From Nocardia vinacea (GTDB lineage Bacteria; Actinomycetota; Actinomycetes; Mycobacteriales; Mycobacteriaceae), in assembly GCF_035920345.1 (NCBI RefSeq), contig NZ_CP109149.1, positions 7,316,001 to 7,380,000 of the forward strand: DNA of 64,000 nt, written 5' to 3'. The translations under genes were made by a program, and so were the position numbers. Of the stretch, positions 34,631 to 43,783 are shown one piece after another; the stretch's first letter is position 1, and each line of letters begins with the position of its first letter. A model generated the notes under the pieces. That model saw nothing but the letters and a program-made list of their open reading frames with translations. It was not told the DNA's origin and did not search any database.

Positions 34631-36162
34631 GCGGGCAGCACCCGGCTGTCCCGCACCGGATGCCCGTACCGCAGCTCGGCGGCCTCGATATACCCGGCCA
34701 ACGCGATATGTCCGTCCGGTGCGACGGCCACCCGCGGCGGTGGCACCACCGGCAGTCCGGCGCTCGCCGCGACCGAGGCCAGCGCCGTGCCCAACTGCGG
34801 GGCCGACCCACTCTGCGGCCCGGTCCCGACCTGCACTGTGGGTTGCGCCGGCTCAGCTGGTGGATCGAATAGTTCGAGAGGCAGCCGCGGCGGCCCGCCG
34901 CCTGCCGATCTGGCGATATCCAATGTCGTACCCGCGCACTGTGTTTCGATGAGGTCCACGATCAGCGGACCATTGCCGGACAGATAGGCGAACCGGAATG
35001 CCATCCGCATCGCCGGATCGGCGATCTGGCGGTTCCATTTCTCGCGTTGATTGCCATTGGGCAGGGTGTAGCGCACGGCATCGATGGCCAGCGCCGACGG
35101 CACCGCGAGATCGATTGCCCGCCCCAATAGTTCGGCATCCGGCGTTTCGGCCGCCTCGATGACCGACTCCAGCAGTGCCGCATGCCAGAAATCGATTTGG
35201 GCACAGTGCAATCCGAGACCGCGCTCGGCATACGCGGCGAAAGCCTCGCCGATGAGGATTTCGCCCTCGTCGTATTGTCCGTTCGAGTACGCCACGGTCG
35301 CCAGGCGCACTCGCACATCGGCGGCATCGAGCACCGCACCGGATTCTTGAAAATAGTCGAGGCTGCGGCCATAGAGCTGATGCGCCGCATCGGTATCGCC
35401 GCGGCCCTCGGCGAGAAATCCCATGGTCTTCAGCCCGACGCCCGCGCGATATCCGAGTTCGGCGCGCTCGAAGTACTCCTGGCTGGATCGCAGCGGCGGT
35501 TCGGCCTCGTCGAACCGATCCAACCTGACGTGCATGACGGCCAGATTCTGTTCCGTCTCCGCGACGGCATTGCGATCACCGGCGGCATCGAAGGCCGTCA
35601 GGGCCTGGCCCATGAAGTCGACGGCGAGTTCGCGCCGTCCGGTCTCGAAGTAGATCCCGCCGAGTGTCGAGAGCGGATGTCCGGCCAGGTGCGGTGCGAA
35701 ACGCACTGCCGCATCCAACGATTCGGTGGCGAGTTCGATGGCGTAGGCCCAGCTCTGGCGATGGAATGCCACCGCGGTCAGCGATAGCAGACAGGCCACG
35801 CGCTGCATGCTCTCGTCGTTGTGTGCGGTGAGCAGCGCCCGCGCCTGTTCCAGCGCCTGCTGCGCACCATCGAGATCGCCGACGTGCTGCAATGCCTGGG
35901 AGAGGTTGATCAGTGCGGCGGGTCGCTTTTCGATCGCGTCCGCGGGCATCTCCGCGAGCGCCTCGCGGAACCTGACGATCGCCCCGGCATGATCGCCGAG
36001 TTCATCGCACATGCTCGCGGCGTTGACCAGCGCGCTCACCCGCAGGCCATCTGTGCTGGTCCGGGCGATTTCCTCGAACAGCCGCCTGGCCTCGGCGACA
36101 TCGCCACGCTGATAGGCGGCGGCTCCCTCGGCGAGCCGTTCGCGACCGTCATCGGCTGGCAT
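34627..36162 (-). CDS. TPR repeat protein, partner of the CHAT protease
   Basis: 511 residues. From residue ~8 to ~330 it consists of tetratricopeptide repeats, for example AAAYQRGDVAEARRLFEEIA, HAGAIVRFREALAEMP, HVGDLDGAQQALEQARALL and ETGRRELAVDFMGQALTAF. A helical part (~340-410) and a Pro/Ala-rich disordered linker to ~470 follow, then a short conserved tail. TPR arrays usually bind proteins, and TPR-CHAT pairs are a known theme. Start and stop overlap the neighbours by 1 and 4 bp, indicating fixed stoichiometry. Confidence 0.85.
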   Translation of the reverse strand: MPADDGRERLAEGAAAYQRGDVAEARRLFEEIARTSTDGLRVSALVNAASMCDELGDHAGAIVRFREALAEMPADAIEKRPAALINLSQALQHVGDLDGAQQALEQARALLTAHNDESMQRVACLLSLTAVAFHRQSWAYAIELATESLDAAVRFAPHLAGHPLSTLGGIYFETGRRELAVDFMGQALTAFDAAGDRNAVAETEQNLAVMHVRLDRFDEAEPPLRSSQEYFERAELGYRAGVGLKTMGFLAEGRGDTDAAHQLYGRSLDYFQESGAVLDAADVRVRLATVAYSNGQYDEGEILIGEAFAAYAERGLGLHCAQIDFWHAALLESVIEAAETPDAELLGRAIDLAVPSALAIDAVRYTLPNGNQREKWNRQIADPAMRMAFRFAYLSGNGPLIVDLIETQCAGTTLDIARSAGGGPPRLPLELFDPPAEPAQPTVQVGTGPQSGSAPQLGTALASVAASAGLPVVPPPRVAVAPDGHIALAGYIEAAELRYGHPVRDSRVLPA

Positions 36163-37211
36163 CAGAAGTCCGAATCCGATGCGGCGGCCGCGATTTCGGC
36201 AAGAAGGGGTGCATCGAGCGCATCATCCGCGGCAGTAGCCCGACGCAGCCGTGCGGTCGCGAGTTCACGAATCTGTCGCCGGACCTCGGGACCACCCAGC
36301 CCGGGTTCGCCGGGCGCACCGATACCGGGCACGTAGACATCCACCGTCGAAACGGAATCCGACGGCGTGGTGGCCGCGCCGGTCCACAGATCGCCGACCA
36401 GGTCCAGCTCGGCCTCGGCCGTGCCGACGGGTGTGGTGATGAAGGCGCGCGGGTGCAGGTGTGCCGGTGCGTCCGAGCCCAATTGGGGTGCGGCTACCGC
36501 GGTGACGCGCACTGTCGTGGTTCCCGAACTACGCGTCGATTCCCAGGACACCGCCCGCTCGGACGCATCGATGAGTCCCGGCGGGCACCGCCGCCAGTCC
36601 CATCCACCGGTGCCCCGCCCGAGCGACAGCGCACCTGTCGGCCGGTCGGCTCCGCTGCCTGCGGCAAGCGCGTAATCGGCTGCGCGAGCGGTGGTTGCGA
36701 TTACTTCAGTCGGCGCGGGCTCTTCGTCCGGAGTCGGCTCGTCGTCACCGATGAGTAGATCGCATTCCACGCGCAATGCGGTGATCTCCTGGTCGAGCAG
36801 TCGTTCGTCGAGCGCGGTGATGCCGTCGATTGAAGAGGCAGGCCACCAGCGCGTGGCCCAGTACGCGAAACCGAGCCGCCAGGCAGTGGCGACCAGATCG
36901 GGTATCGCGGGTTCGGCTGGGAATTCGCTCCCGCCGGTGAGTTCGGCATCGCCGCTGTCGAAATCGGCAACGGTGACGGCAATCCGCTCGCCGTATACCG
37001 CCCACAACCAGTCCTGGGCAAGTTCGACATCATCGATCACCGCCGCCGGAATCGTCTGTCCGGCAAGAAGACTCCAGGAAAGATGACCGCCGATAACTTC
37101 CAATACCATCGCATCGATCGCCGCGGCACCGTCCAACACCGTCGGGGCTCCTTCGGGCGCAATGATCCAGATCCCGTCCCCGGCCGGTTCGATACGCACG
37201 GTCCCGCTCAT
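36162..37211 (-). CDS. Unrecognised protein of the CHAT operon (gene 2)
   Basis: 349 residues, cytoplasmic, no family recognised. Residues 1-~150 form a mixed domain starting VRIEPAGDGIWIIAPEGAP with several Trp (WSLLAGQ, WLWAVYGE, FAYWATRWWPASS). An acidic linker (DDEPTPDEEPAPTEV) leads to a beta-rich C-terminal domain (GGWDWRRCPPGLIDASERAV, then STVDVYVPG). It overlaps both neighbours by one base (TGATG). Position suggests a sensor or adaptor for the TPR/CHAT pair. The ATG was chosen for the overlap; longer frames upstream lie within gene 1. Confidence 0.65.
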   Translation of the reverse strand: MSGTVRIEPAGDGIWIIAPEGAPTVLDGAAAIDAMVLEVIGGHLSWSLLAGQTIPAAVIDDVELAQDWLWAVYGERIAVTVADFDSGDAELTGGSEFPAEPAIPDLVATAWRLGFAYWATRWWPASSIDGITALDERLLDQEITALRVECDLLIGDDEPTPDEEPAPTEVIATTARAADYALAAGSGADRPTGALSLGRGTGGWDWRRCPPGLIDASERAVSWESTRSSGTTTVRVTAVAAPQLGSDAPAHLHPRAFITTPVGTAEAELDLVGDLWTGAATTPSDSVSTVDVYVPGIGAPGEPGLGGPEVRRQIRELATARLRRATAADDALDAPLLAEIAAAASDSDF

Positions 37212-38548
37212 CAGCTCGCCCTCGATTCCGCCGGATCCGACTCGGTGACAAGGGAACTCACACTCAGTGCCTGTTTGATCCGCATGCGATGGTCCAGCAT
37301 GACCGACCGCGCCACCCCATCGAGCAGATCCCACAGCTCGTCCGGCTCGGAGACGCCGAACTCCCGGACATCGCGTCCGTGTAGGCGAACCCACAGCCGC
37401 CGCAGATATGGCCGCCACGGTGTGCGCAGCTCGGTGGCGATGGCCGACAGTGGGCCACTTGGCATTTCGATATCGGTGCGCACCGCGAGCCGCCGCGCCT
37501 GCAGGACGTACGCCTCCCGCTGCCAGCGGCTATTGATCACTCGATGCGCCGCCGTTTCGGCCGCTGCCGACTGCGCGCCATGCAATACGATCGGCCGCAA
37601 CCCGAGCGCGAGCGCGGCTCCGGCAGTCGCCGCGACGCGTAGTGATTCATCCAAAAGTGCCCAGGGCGAACAACTTCGGGCGATCTCCGTGGTTACCAAT
37701 TCCGGAATGGGCGGCAGTTCGGCCCGTTCACTCGACGCTTGCAGCACGGTGAATACGCGCTCGTAGATGGTGCGATCGAACGGCAGTCCGAGACTGGCCT
37801 TCGAGGCCGACGAACCGAGCGCAGGTGGCTGCGGAATCGGCACTGCGGTCAGCCCTAGCCGATGTGCCGTAGGCTCGAAGCTGTTGTCCCATAGTCGGAT
37901 TCCGCCGTGCGTCCCGGCATGGGTGGCGACGAGCTGATCGAATGTCCGCTGCCCCTCGGCGCTCCGACCGTCACGAGCCGCGGCTGCATCGAGCAGCGCC
38001 GCGAACAGCTCGGCGCGCTCTCCGGTTGGACCGCCCACCGGACGTCGTCCCCACGCGATATCGATCAACGAGTCGAGTTCGGCAGTCCGCGCACCCGCGG
38101 TGATGTACTCCTTGAGCGCCTGTGTGGTGCGCCCCGCCGCGAATTCGTGGACGTCGTGCAGTGTCGCCTCGGCGGTCGCCCGGTCCCGGGCCGGATCCGG
38201 CATACCCGATGTGGTGGCGAGTTCGAAGGCGCGCTGGAAATACAGATCCTGCGGATTGCCCTCGGTGATCCGCAGCGCCCGCCGGACCTGTTTGAGCAGC
38301 GAAAACCAGGCCGCCGTCGCGCGCAGCACATCGGCGGCGGCGTGGATTCGGGTGGCGAGCAGAACCGTGCCGTCGGCGGTGAGGATCGGTCCCGCGCACA
38401 GCGGATTCTGCACAGGGCGAATGACCAGTGGATCCAGGATGAGCTTCACGGTCCGCCGCAGCGGGCCGCCGTGGGGTCCACTGAGCGGTTCGACGCCCTC
38501 GAGTCGGCGCCAAACCTCGTCCAGCACCATCGCGCGCGGCCGTCGCAT
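37211..38548 (-). CDS. Unrecognised protein of the CHAT operon (gene 1)
   Basis: 445 residues, mostly helical, no signal or membrane segment and no family recognised. Notable parts: VLDEVWRRLEGVEPLSGPHG at the start, ADVLRATAAWFSLLKQVRRAL, a low-complexity Ala/Arg stretch (DAAAARDGRSAEG), and TPWRPYLRRLWVRLHGRDVREF near the end. As first gene it probably defines the trigger. It could be related to the large helical partners of other CHAT-TPR conflict systems, which profile searches would settle. The promoter lies in the 127 bp shared with the divergent lipoprotein gene. Confidence 0.65.
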   Translation of the reverse strand: MRRPRAMVLDEVWRRLEGVEPLSGPHGGPLRRTVKLILDPLVIRPVQNPLCAGPILTADGTVLLATRIHAAADVLRATAAWFSLLKQVRRALRITEGNPQDLYFQRAFELATTSGMPDPARDRATAEATLHDVHEFAAGRTTQALKEYITAGARTAELDSLIDIAWGRRPVGGPTGERAELFAALLDAAAARDGRSAEGQRTFDQLVATHAGTHGGIRLWDNSFEPTAHRLGLTAVPIPQPPALGSSASKASLGLPFDRTIYERVFTVLQASSERAELPPIPELVTTEIARSCSPWALLDESLRVAATAGAALALGLRPIVLHGAQSAAAETAAHRVINSRWQREAYVLQARRLAVRTDIEMPSGPLSAIATELRTPWRPYLRRLWVRLHGRDVREFGVSEPDELWDLLDGVARSVMLDHRMRIKQALSVSSLVTESDPAESRAS

Positions 38549-38675
38549 TCGACCAGGTTAACGGAACTTCCTCCGTTTCAGACTCCGAGAAACCTGGGAT
38601 CGGTAGGGCGCGTTCGATTCCTACCTTTCTCGTATCGGCCCAACACCGGAGCCGAACGAAGCAAAGGAACAGATC

Positions 38676-39218
38676 ATGAACACCAAGCCGGTCCGCATCT
38701 CCGCCGCAGCCCTCGCCGCCTCGGCCGCCGCCTTCGCCCTCTTCGTCACCGGATGCAGTGACGACTCGGGCAACTCGTCGACCACCTCGGCCAAGCCGGG
38801 CACCTCGGCCGCCCCGGCGCCGGCGTCGGGCAAGTCGACCGCCTCGGTCGACGGTAAGGCGCTCGACGGCAAGTTCGACACCACCTGCGCCAAGCAGGGC
38901 GACACCGTCGCCCTCGCGCTCAGCGACACCAATAACGCCACCTACGGCACCCTGAGCGTGAGCGCCTCCATCACCGGCACCGACAACGTCCAGGCCGTCG
39001 CGGTCGCGGGCAGCAAGGGCGGTGCCAACGGCCTGCCCTACGCCCTCGGCTTCGGCAACGGCATGCCCGGCGGTTCGGCCAAGGTCGTCAAGGACGGCAA
39101 CACCTACAAGGTCACCGGTGAAGGCGTCGGCGCGCCCGACCTCACCAATCCGACCGCAAGCCCGAAGAGCTCGAAATTCGATATCACCTTCGCCTGCTCC
39201 ACCGTGGTCGGCGGCTGA
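38676..39218 (+). CDS. lpqH: LpqH-like 19-kDa lipoprotein antigen
   Basis: 180 residues. Signal peptide with lipobox LFVTGC-SDDSG, a Ser/Thr/Pro/Ala linker (~25-55) that resembles the O-glycosylated region of mycobacterial LpqH, and a beta-sandwich domain with two Cys (TTCAKQG and FACSTVVGG) likely disulfide-bonded. Surface-exposed. Mycobacterial LpqH is a TLR2 agonist and adhesin; the physiological role is unclear. It is divergent from the CHAT operon. A 12-bp hairpin follows before a membrane protein gene. Confidence 0.8.
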   Translation: MNTKPVRISAAALAASAAAFALFVTGCSDDSGNSSTTSAKPGTSAAPAPASGKSTASVDGKALDGKFDTTCAKQGDTVALALSDTNNATYGTLSVSASITGTDNVQAVAVAGSKGGANGLPYALGFGNGMPGGSAKVVKDGNTYKVTGEGVGAPDLTNPTASPKSSKFDITFACSTVVGG

Positions 39219-39242
39219 CCCGAACGACCATGACCTGGCACT

Positions 39243-39277
39243 CGCTCACGCCCCTTGATGCAAAGGGGGCGTGAGCG
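39243..39277 (+). terminator. 12-bp hairpin between lpqH and next gene
   Basis: CGCTCACGCCCC and its exact complement flank an 11-nt loop, 24 bp after lpqH. There is no T tract. It may terminate most lpqH transcripts or protect their 3' end. Confidence 0.65.
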
Positions 39278-39308
39278 GGGCAAACCGCTTCATACACAAG
39301 GGAAAACC

Positions 39309-40112
39309 ATGAAAAACATCGCCCGCTCGCTCGCCGCCGCCTTCTTCGTCCTCTCGATCGGCTACTACCTCTGGCACGGTTTCACCTACACCAGCTCCGG
39401 CCCCTTCGACGACAGCATGCTCGCCTGGGTCGGGCCGCAGATGGCGCTGCCGATCATCGCCCTGACCATCGTCCCGATCGTCTTCGCTTTCACCGGCGAG
39501 GGCATGCTGGCGGCCTTCACCGGCAACAACAGCTCGGCCTTCCGTGACGGTCTGGTCGGCATCGGCACCATCAAGTCCTTCCGCCAGACCGGGCTGACCG
39601 TCAATGATCAGCCGCAGATCCGTATCGACTTCAGCGTCGAGGGCGTCGACGGCAAGATATTCGACTCGCACGCCAAAATGATCGTTCCGCTCACCGAACT
39701 CGCCCTGCTGCAGCCCGGTGTCGTGCTGCCGGTGCGCTATCTGCCCGATCGCACCGACAAGGTCGAGGTCGACCGCTCCGGCGATATGTCGGTGGCCCAG
39801 CGCGCCATGAACGAATCCATGATCCGAAAGGGCTTCACCACCAAGGCCAAACTCGATATCGCCGAGCGCGGCATTACCGCTCAGGCCGTCGTGCAATCGC
39901 TTGCGGTGCCCGGCGAAATCCGCAACGGGTATTCCAAGATCGAGCTCGGCCTGGTCGTGACCCGGCCCGACGGAACGACCTTCACCACGAGCGTGGACAA
40001 GTTTCTGCCGCCCGCCAGCGTGGCCCAGGTGCAGGTCGGTCGGATCATCCAGGTCCACTATCTGCCGGAGCACGAACAAGAGGTCGTGATCGCACTGCAA
40101 GTCAATGCGTAG
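39309..40112 (+). CDS. Membrane protein with duplicated outer domain
   Basis: 267 residues. Two membrane helices (residues ~7-24 and 40-62) anchor a beta-rich region made of two similar units. Unit 1 ends PLTELALLQPGVVLPVRYLPD and unit 2 ends PPASVAQVQVGRIIQVHYLPE, each a small barrel-like repeat resembling DUF3592-type domains. Function unknown. ATG start with weak AAGGGAAA upstream. A strong terminator follows. Confidence 0.7.
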   Translation: MKNIARSLAAAFFVLSIGYYLWHGFTYTSSGPFDDSMLAWVGPQMALPIIALTIVPIVFAFTGEGMLAAFTGNNSSAFRDGLVGIGTIKSFRQTGLTVNDQPQIRIDFSVEGVDGKIFDSHAKMIVPLTELALLQPGVVLPVRYLPDRTDKVEVDRSGDMSVAQRAMNESMIRKGFTTKAKLDIAERGITAQAVVQSLAVPGEIRNGYSKIELGLVVTRPDGTTFTTSVDKFLPPASVAQVQVGRIIQVHYLPEHEQEVVIALQVNA

Positions 40113-40123
40113 CCCCGGATCAG

Positions 40124-40160
40124 AATGTTGCTCTCGTTCACCAGGAACGGGAGCAACATT
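40124..40160. terminator. 16-bp bidirectional terminator
   Basis: AATGTTGCTCTCGTTC pairs with GAACGGGAGCAACATT (one G-T pair) around a 5-nt loop. T-rich TGTTTGTG follows on the plus strand. It lies between convergent genes. Confidence 0.85.
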
Positions 40161-40170
40161 TGTTTGTGCG

Positions 40171-40416
40171 TCAGAAGACGCGGTGGCTGAAGAAGCTGTG
40201 ATGGCAGGTGGGGCGTTTGCAGACCGCACCACCGCCCGGGATGAAGCCGACACAGGTGGGGTGGGTACATCTGTTGCAGCCGCCATCGCCGTCTTCACCC
40301 ATATGTTCGTGGTCGACTAGTACGATCCGGGCCTCCGCCACCGCGCCCGCGAGGATCGAGTCGAGATAGTCCAGCGCCTGTGGGGTGAGCTGGGATTTTC
40401 CTTCGGACATAGTCAT
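40171..40416 (-). CDS. Cys/His-rich mini-protein, probable zinc-binding
   Basis: 81 residues. An N-terminal helix (LTPQALDYLDSILAGAVAEA) and an acidic turn lead to a Cys-rich end: GGCNRCTHPTC, then GGGAVCKRPTCHHSFFSHRVF split by a Gly-rich loop. Five Cys and several His could hold one or two metals. AGGAG lies 7 nt before the ATG. It is not next to peptide-modification genes, so a ribosomal peptide precursor is less likely than a small metal-binding regulator. The conserved-looking tail suggests a real protein. Confidence 0.65.
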   Translation of the reverse strand: MTMSEGKSQLTPQALDYLDSILAGAVAEARIVLVDHEHMGEDGDGGCNRCTHPTCVGFIPGGGAVCKRPTCHHSFFSHRVF

Positions 40417-40776
40417 CGCACTACTCCTGACTCGGTACTCATGTCCTTGTGACCGATCCTCCTCCTGGGAGGGGAGACGCACATGAGTAGCGCGTTACGT
40501 GACTCAACCGAAATCCAGGGGGTTCGACCAGGTAAAAGCGGTAGCGCGCGGTCGGTGCCAGGATAGCGGGCGGGTGCGGCCCGAGGGCTTCCCAAATTGA
40601 GGGTTACCTAATTGGTCGCACGTTCATCTGACTGTTTCCTGTGGATCGCCTGAGCGGCTTACGGTGCGCCGGTCAGCACTATGTCAGGAGTTCATCGTGA
40701 GCGAGCGAAGCGAGCGAACCATCAACACCGGCCACCCGGGTGGCACGACGGTGCCGAGCGCCAGCGAGGTGCGGTT

Positions 40777-42837
40777 GTGACACCGAAGCCCCTCGCCCTG
40801 TTCGTGAAGCACGACGGCGCCTCGTCGCGTTCTTTGGTTACCTGCCAATACAAGTGCGGCAATGCGTGTGCCCACGAGGTTCCGAACACCTCGCCCGGCG
40901 AGTACTTCGGCGATATCGTCGCCGCCATGTCGCGGCGGCGACTGTTCCAGGGCAGCGCCGCGGTGGTGCTGGCGGTCGGCGCGGGTGGCTTGCTCGCGGC
41001 CTGCGGTGACGATAAGGCCACCGAGGCGGCGAATCCGGGCACGGGCGTCGGTACCGGCTTCGATGCGGTCACGCCTAATAAGGAGGACGCGCTCGTCGTC
41101 CCGACCGACTATGAGCAGGGCGTGGTGATCCGCTGGGGCGATCCGGTGCTGCCGGACGCGCCGAAGTTCGACTTCGCCAATCAGACGGCGGCGGCGCAGG
41201 CCAAGCAGTTCGGTTTCAACAACGACTTCGCGGCGCTGCTGTCCATCGAGGGCAAACAGCACGAGTACCTGCTCGTGGTCAACCACGAGTACACCACCGA
41301 GCCGTTCATGTTCCTCGGCTACAACCCGGATGCGCCGACCCGCGAGCAGTTCGAGATCGCCATTGCCGCGCACGGACTTTCGGTGGTGCAGGTCAATGGC
41401 GAAGCGGATTCCGGCAAGCTTTCCCCGGTCCTGGGTCGATACAACCGGCGCATCACCGGAACCACCGAATTCAAGGTCACCGGGCCCGCTGCGGGCAGCG
41501 ATCTGCTGAAGACCTCCGCCGACCCGTCCGGCGCCCGGGTGCTCGGTACGTTCAACAATTGCTCCGGTGGTGTAACTCCGTGGGGCACTGTGCTTTCCGG
41601 TGAAGAGAATTTCAACCAGTACTTCGCCGGCGTGCTGGTCGATCCGGTCGCTCAGCAGCGCGGAAAGCGCTACGGTCTCGGCCATCCAGGAGCCGGTCAG
41701 GGTGAGATGCCGCGTCGCTGGGAGACATTCGACAAGCGTTTCGATGTGGCGCAGGAACCGAATGAATCCAACCGCTTCGGATATGTGATCGAGGTGGATC
41801 CGTGGGATCCCGCGTCCACCCCGGTGAAGCACACCGCGCTCGGCCGGTTCAAACACGAGTCCGCCAACATCTACGTCACCGACGACGGCACCGTGGTCGC
41901 CTATAGCGGCGACGATGAGCGGTTCGAGTACATGTACAAGTTCATCTCGGCCAAGAAGATTCAGTCGGGCAACACCGCCGCCAGTCGCAAAGCGAATATG
42001 ACCATCCTCGATGAGGGCACGTTGTACGTCGCGAAACTGACCGGCGATCACCCGGAACAGATCGACGGGACCGGAAAGTCGCCGTCGGACAAGGGGTTCA
42101 CCGGCAAGGGGCAATGGCTTCCGATCCTGCAGACCGGCGCGGATGGTAAGGGCAAGTCGCTGGTCGACGGAATGACCGCCGAAGAGGTCGCGGTGTTCAC
42201 CCGGCTCGCCGGCGATAAGGTCGGCGCTACCAAGATGGACCGGCCCGAGGATTTCGAACCGAATCCGAAGACCGGCAAGGTGTACGTCGCGCTGACCAAC
42301 AACAGCAACCGCGGTACCGAGGGCAAACCCGGTGTGGACGAGGCGAATCCGCGCAATCAGAACAAGAACGGTCAGGTGCTCGAGCTCGTCGACGACCACA
42401 AGGGCACCGCGTTCACGTGGTCTCTGCTACTGGTGTGCGGCGATCCGAAGACTGCCGACACGTACTTTTCGGGCTTCGACAAGACCAAGGTCAGCCCGAT
42501 CTCCTGCCCGGACAACCTGGCCTTCGACCCGCACGGCAACCTGTGGATCGCCACCGACGGCAATGCGCTGAAGTCCAACGACGGCCTGTTCTCGGTGGTG
42601 CTGGAGGGCGAAAGGCGCGGTGAGACAAAGCAGTTCCTCACCGTTCCGCTCGGAGCGGAAACCTGTGGGCCGGTCGTCACCGAGGAGCGGGTGCTGGTGT
42701 GCGTACAGCATCCGGGCGAAGTGGATGGGGCCAACGCCGACAAGCCGGCCTCGCATTGGCCGGACGGCGGCACATCGCAGCCGCGCCCCTCGGTCGTCGC
42801 GGTATGGAAGGGTAAGGGCGGCCGCATCGGCGTGTAG
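40777..42837 (+). CDS. phoX: PhoX family alkaline phosphatase, Tat lipoprotein
   Basis: 686 residues. A ~50-residue segment with CQYKCGNACAHEVPNTS, conserved in actinobacterial PhoX, precedes the signal SRRRLFQGSAAVVLAVG...LAAC, which combines a twin-arginine motif with a lipobox. The DUF839 beta-propeller follows, with metal-ligand regions such as LLVVNHEYTTEP, GVTPWGTVLSGEENFNQYF, DRPEDFEPNPKTGKVYVALT and DNLAFDPHGNLWIATDGN. PhoX enzymes use Ca and Fe to release phosphate from esters outside the membrane. The GTG before TPKPLALFV is used. Phosphate-starvation control is likely but no pho box is proven. Confidence 0.9.
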   Translation: MTPKPLALFVKHDGASSRSLVTCQYKCGNACAHEVPNTSPGEYFGDIVAAMSRRRLFQGSAAVVLAVGAGGLLAACGDDKATEAANPGTGVGTGFDAVTPNKEDALVVPTDYEQGVVIRWGDPVLPDAPKFDFANQTAAAQAKQFGFNNDFAALLSIEGKQHEYLLVVNHEYTTEPFMFLGYNPDAPTREQFEIAIAAHGLSVVQVNGEADSGKLSPVLGRYNRRITGTTEFKVTGPAAGSDLLKTSADPSGARVLGTFNNCSGGVTPWGTVLSGEENFNQYFAGVLVDPVAQQRGKRYGLGHPGAGQGEMPRRWETFDKRFDVAQEPNESNRFGYVIEVDPWDPASTPVKHTALGRFKHESANIYVTDDGTVVAYSGDDERFEYMYKFISAKKIQSGNTAASRKANMTILDEGTLYVAKLTGDHPEQIDGTGKSPSDKGFTGKGQWLPILQTGADGKGKSLVDGMTAEEVAVFTRLAGDKVGATKMDRPEDFEPNPKTGKVYVALTNNSNRGTEGKPGVDEANPRNQNKNGQVLELVDDHKGTAFTWSLLLVCGDPKTADTYFSGFDKTKVSPISCPDNLAFDPHGNLWIATDGNALKSNDGLFSVVLEGERRGETKQFLTVPLGAETCGPVVTEERVLVCVQHPGEVDGANADKPASHWPDGGTSQPRPSVVAVWKGKGGRIGV

Positions 42838-42848
42838 CCGAGGAGCAG

Positions 42849-42895
42849 ACGGCGAAACCGCTACTCGAACCTGCAGGGAGTAGCGGTTTCGCCGT
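42849..42895. terminator. 18-bp perfect hairpin after phoX
   Basis: ACGGCGAAACCGCTACTC and its exact complement around an 11-nt loop, then TT, between convergent phoX and the lysozyme gene. A strong bidirectional terminator. Confidence 0.9.
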
Positions 42896-42923
42896 TTCTA
42901 CGTCAGCTGCCACCCAGCAGGCC

Positions 42924-43649
42924 CTACATATTGGCGTAGCGCGCGAATTCGCCTTGGGCGCCGCTGTATACGTTGACATCGGTGCCGCCCGCGATACCGG
43001 GAATGCGGCCGCTGTCGGTGGTCTGCCAGAACGTCCATGTCGGCCAGCCACCCGGTACTTCGGGTTGTTCGTTGCCGCGATAGTCGGCGATCCAGAGCGG
43101 ATACCTGGTGAATTCATTGGTATTCGCCATGGCCGACTTCCAGAAATTCGGATAGGTGTAGATGATCGGCACCCGTCCGGTCAGGGCCTGCACGGTATTC
43201 AGATACCGATGCGTCCAGTCGATCAGTCCGGCCGGACCGAGTCCGCCCGCATTCTCCAGATCGAGCACCGGCGGCAGATCCAGCGGCCCGTTCTGTCCGA
43301 GCACGACCGCCGCGTACAGCGCCGCCTGCGGCTCCGGCGGCAGGTTCGGTCGCGCGTAGTGATACGTCCCGCGCGCGACCCCCGCCGCCCGCATCAGAAT
43401 GCTGTCCGGCACGAAATACGGATTGACGTAACTCACGCCCTCCGTCGCCTTCACCATGGCGAAAGCGTGCCCGGCCCCTCGCACCGCGAACCAGTCGATG
43501 AACCGGCCGTCGACGTGCTGCCACGACGACACATCGGGTCCGCTCGGGTCGGCCGCCGCCGTTCCCGTCGAAGTAGCCATCAGGATGCTGCCCACCGTAA
43601 TCGCGGACAACGCCACGGCGCGAGTCGATCTCCAACGAGTGCTATCCAT
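42924..43649 (-). CDS. Secreted GH25 lysozyme-like muramidase
   Basis: About 241 residues. Sec signal peptide (AVALSAITVGSILMATS...AAA) and then a GH25 barrel. First Asp in GPDVSSWQHVDG, KATEG strand, and the catalytic pair in PPVLDLEN (DxE). YTYPNFWKSAM and PLWIADYRG and WTFWQTTDSGRIPG complete the family set. It hydrolyses MurNAc-GlcNAc bonds in peptidoglycan, either its own during growth or a rival's. The ATG before DSTRWRS was chosen over a TTG seven codons upstream. Confidence 0.88.
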   Translation of the reverse strand: MDSTRWRSTRAVALSAITVGSILMATSTGTAAADPSGPDVSSWQHVDGRFIDWFAVRGAGHAFAMVKATEGVSYVNPYFVPDSILMRAAGVARGTYHYARPNLPPEPQAALYAAVVLGQNGPLDLPPVLDLENAGGLGPAGLIDWTHRYLNTVQALTGRVPIIYTYPNFWKSAMANTNEFTRYPLWIADYRGNEQPEVPGGWPTWTFWQTTDSGRIPGIAGGTDVNVYSGAQGEFARYANM

Positions 43650-43783
43650 GCTTTTCGACGATAGCGACAACCATCGCTTGTGACCAGAGTTACATCTGAG
43701 GCATTTGCGCAGTGTTCACTTGCCGCCCGCTGGGGCCGCTCACATCACCAGCGGCTCCCATTGCTGCGACCGGGCCGGATGCG

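Noticed and set aside
40171..40416. Ribosomally synthesised peptide precursor
   Set aside because: No radical-SAM, lanthipeptide, YcaO or transporter gene is adjacent, and the Cys/His spacing fits a metal site better.
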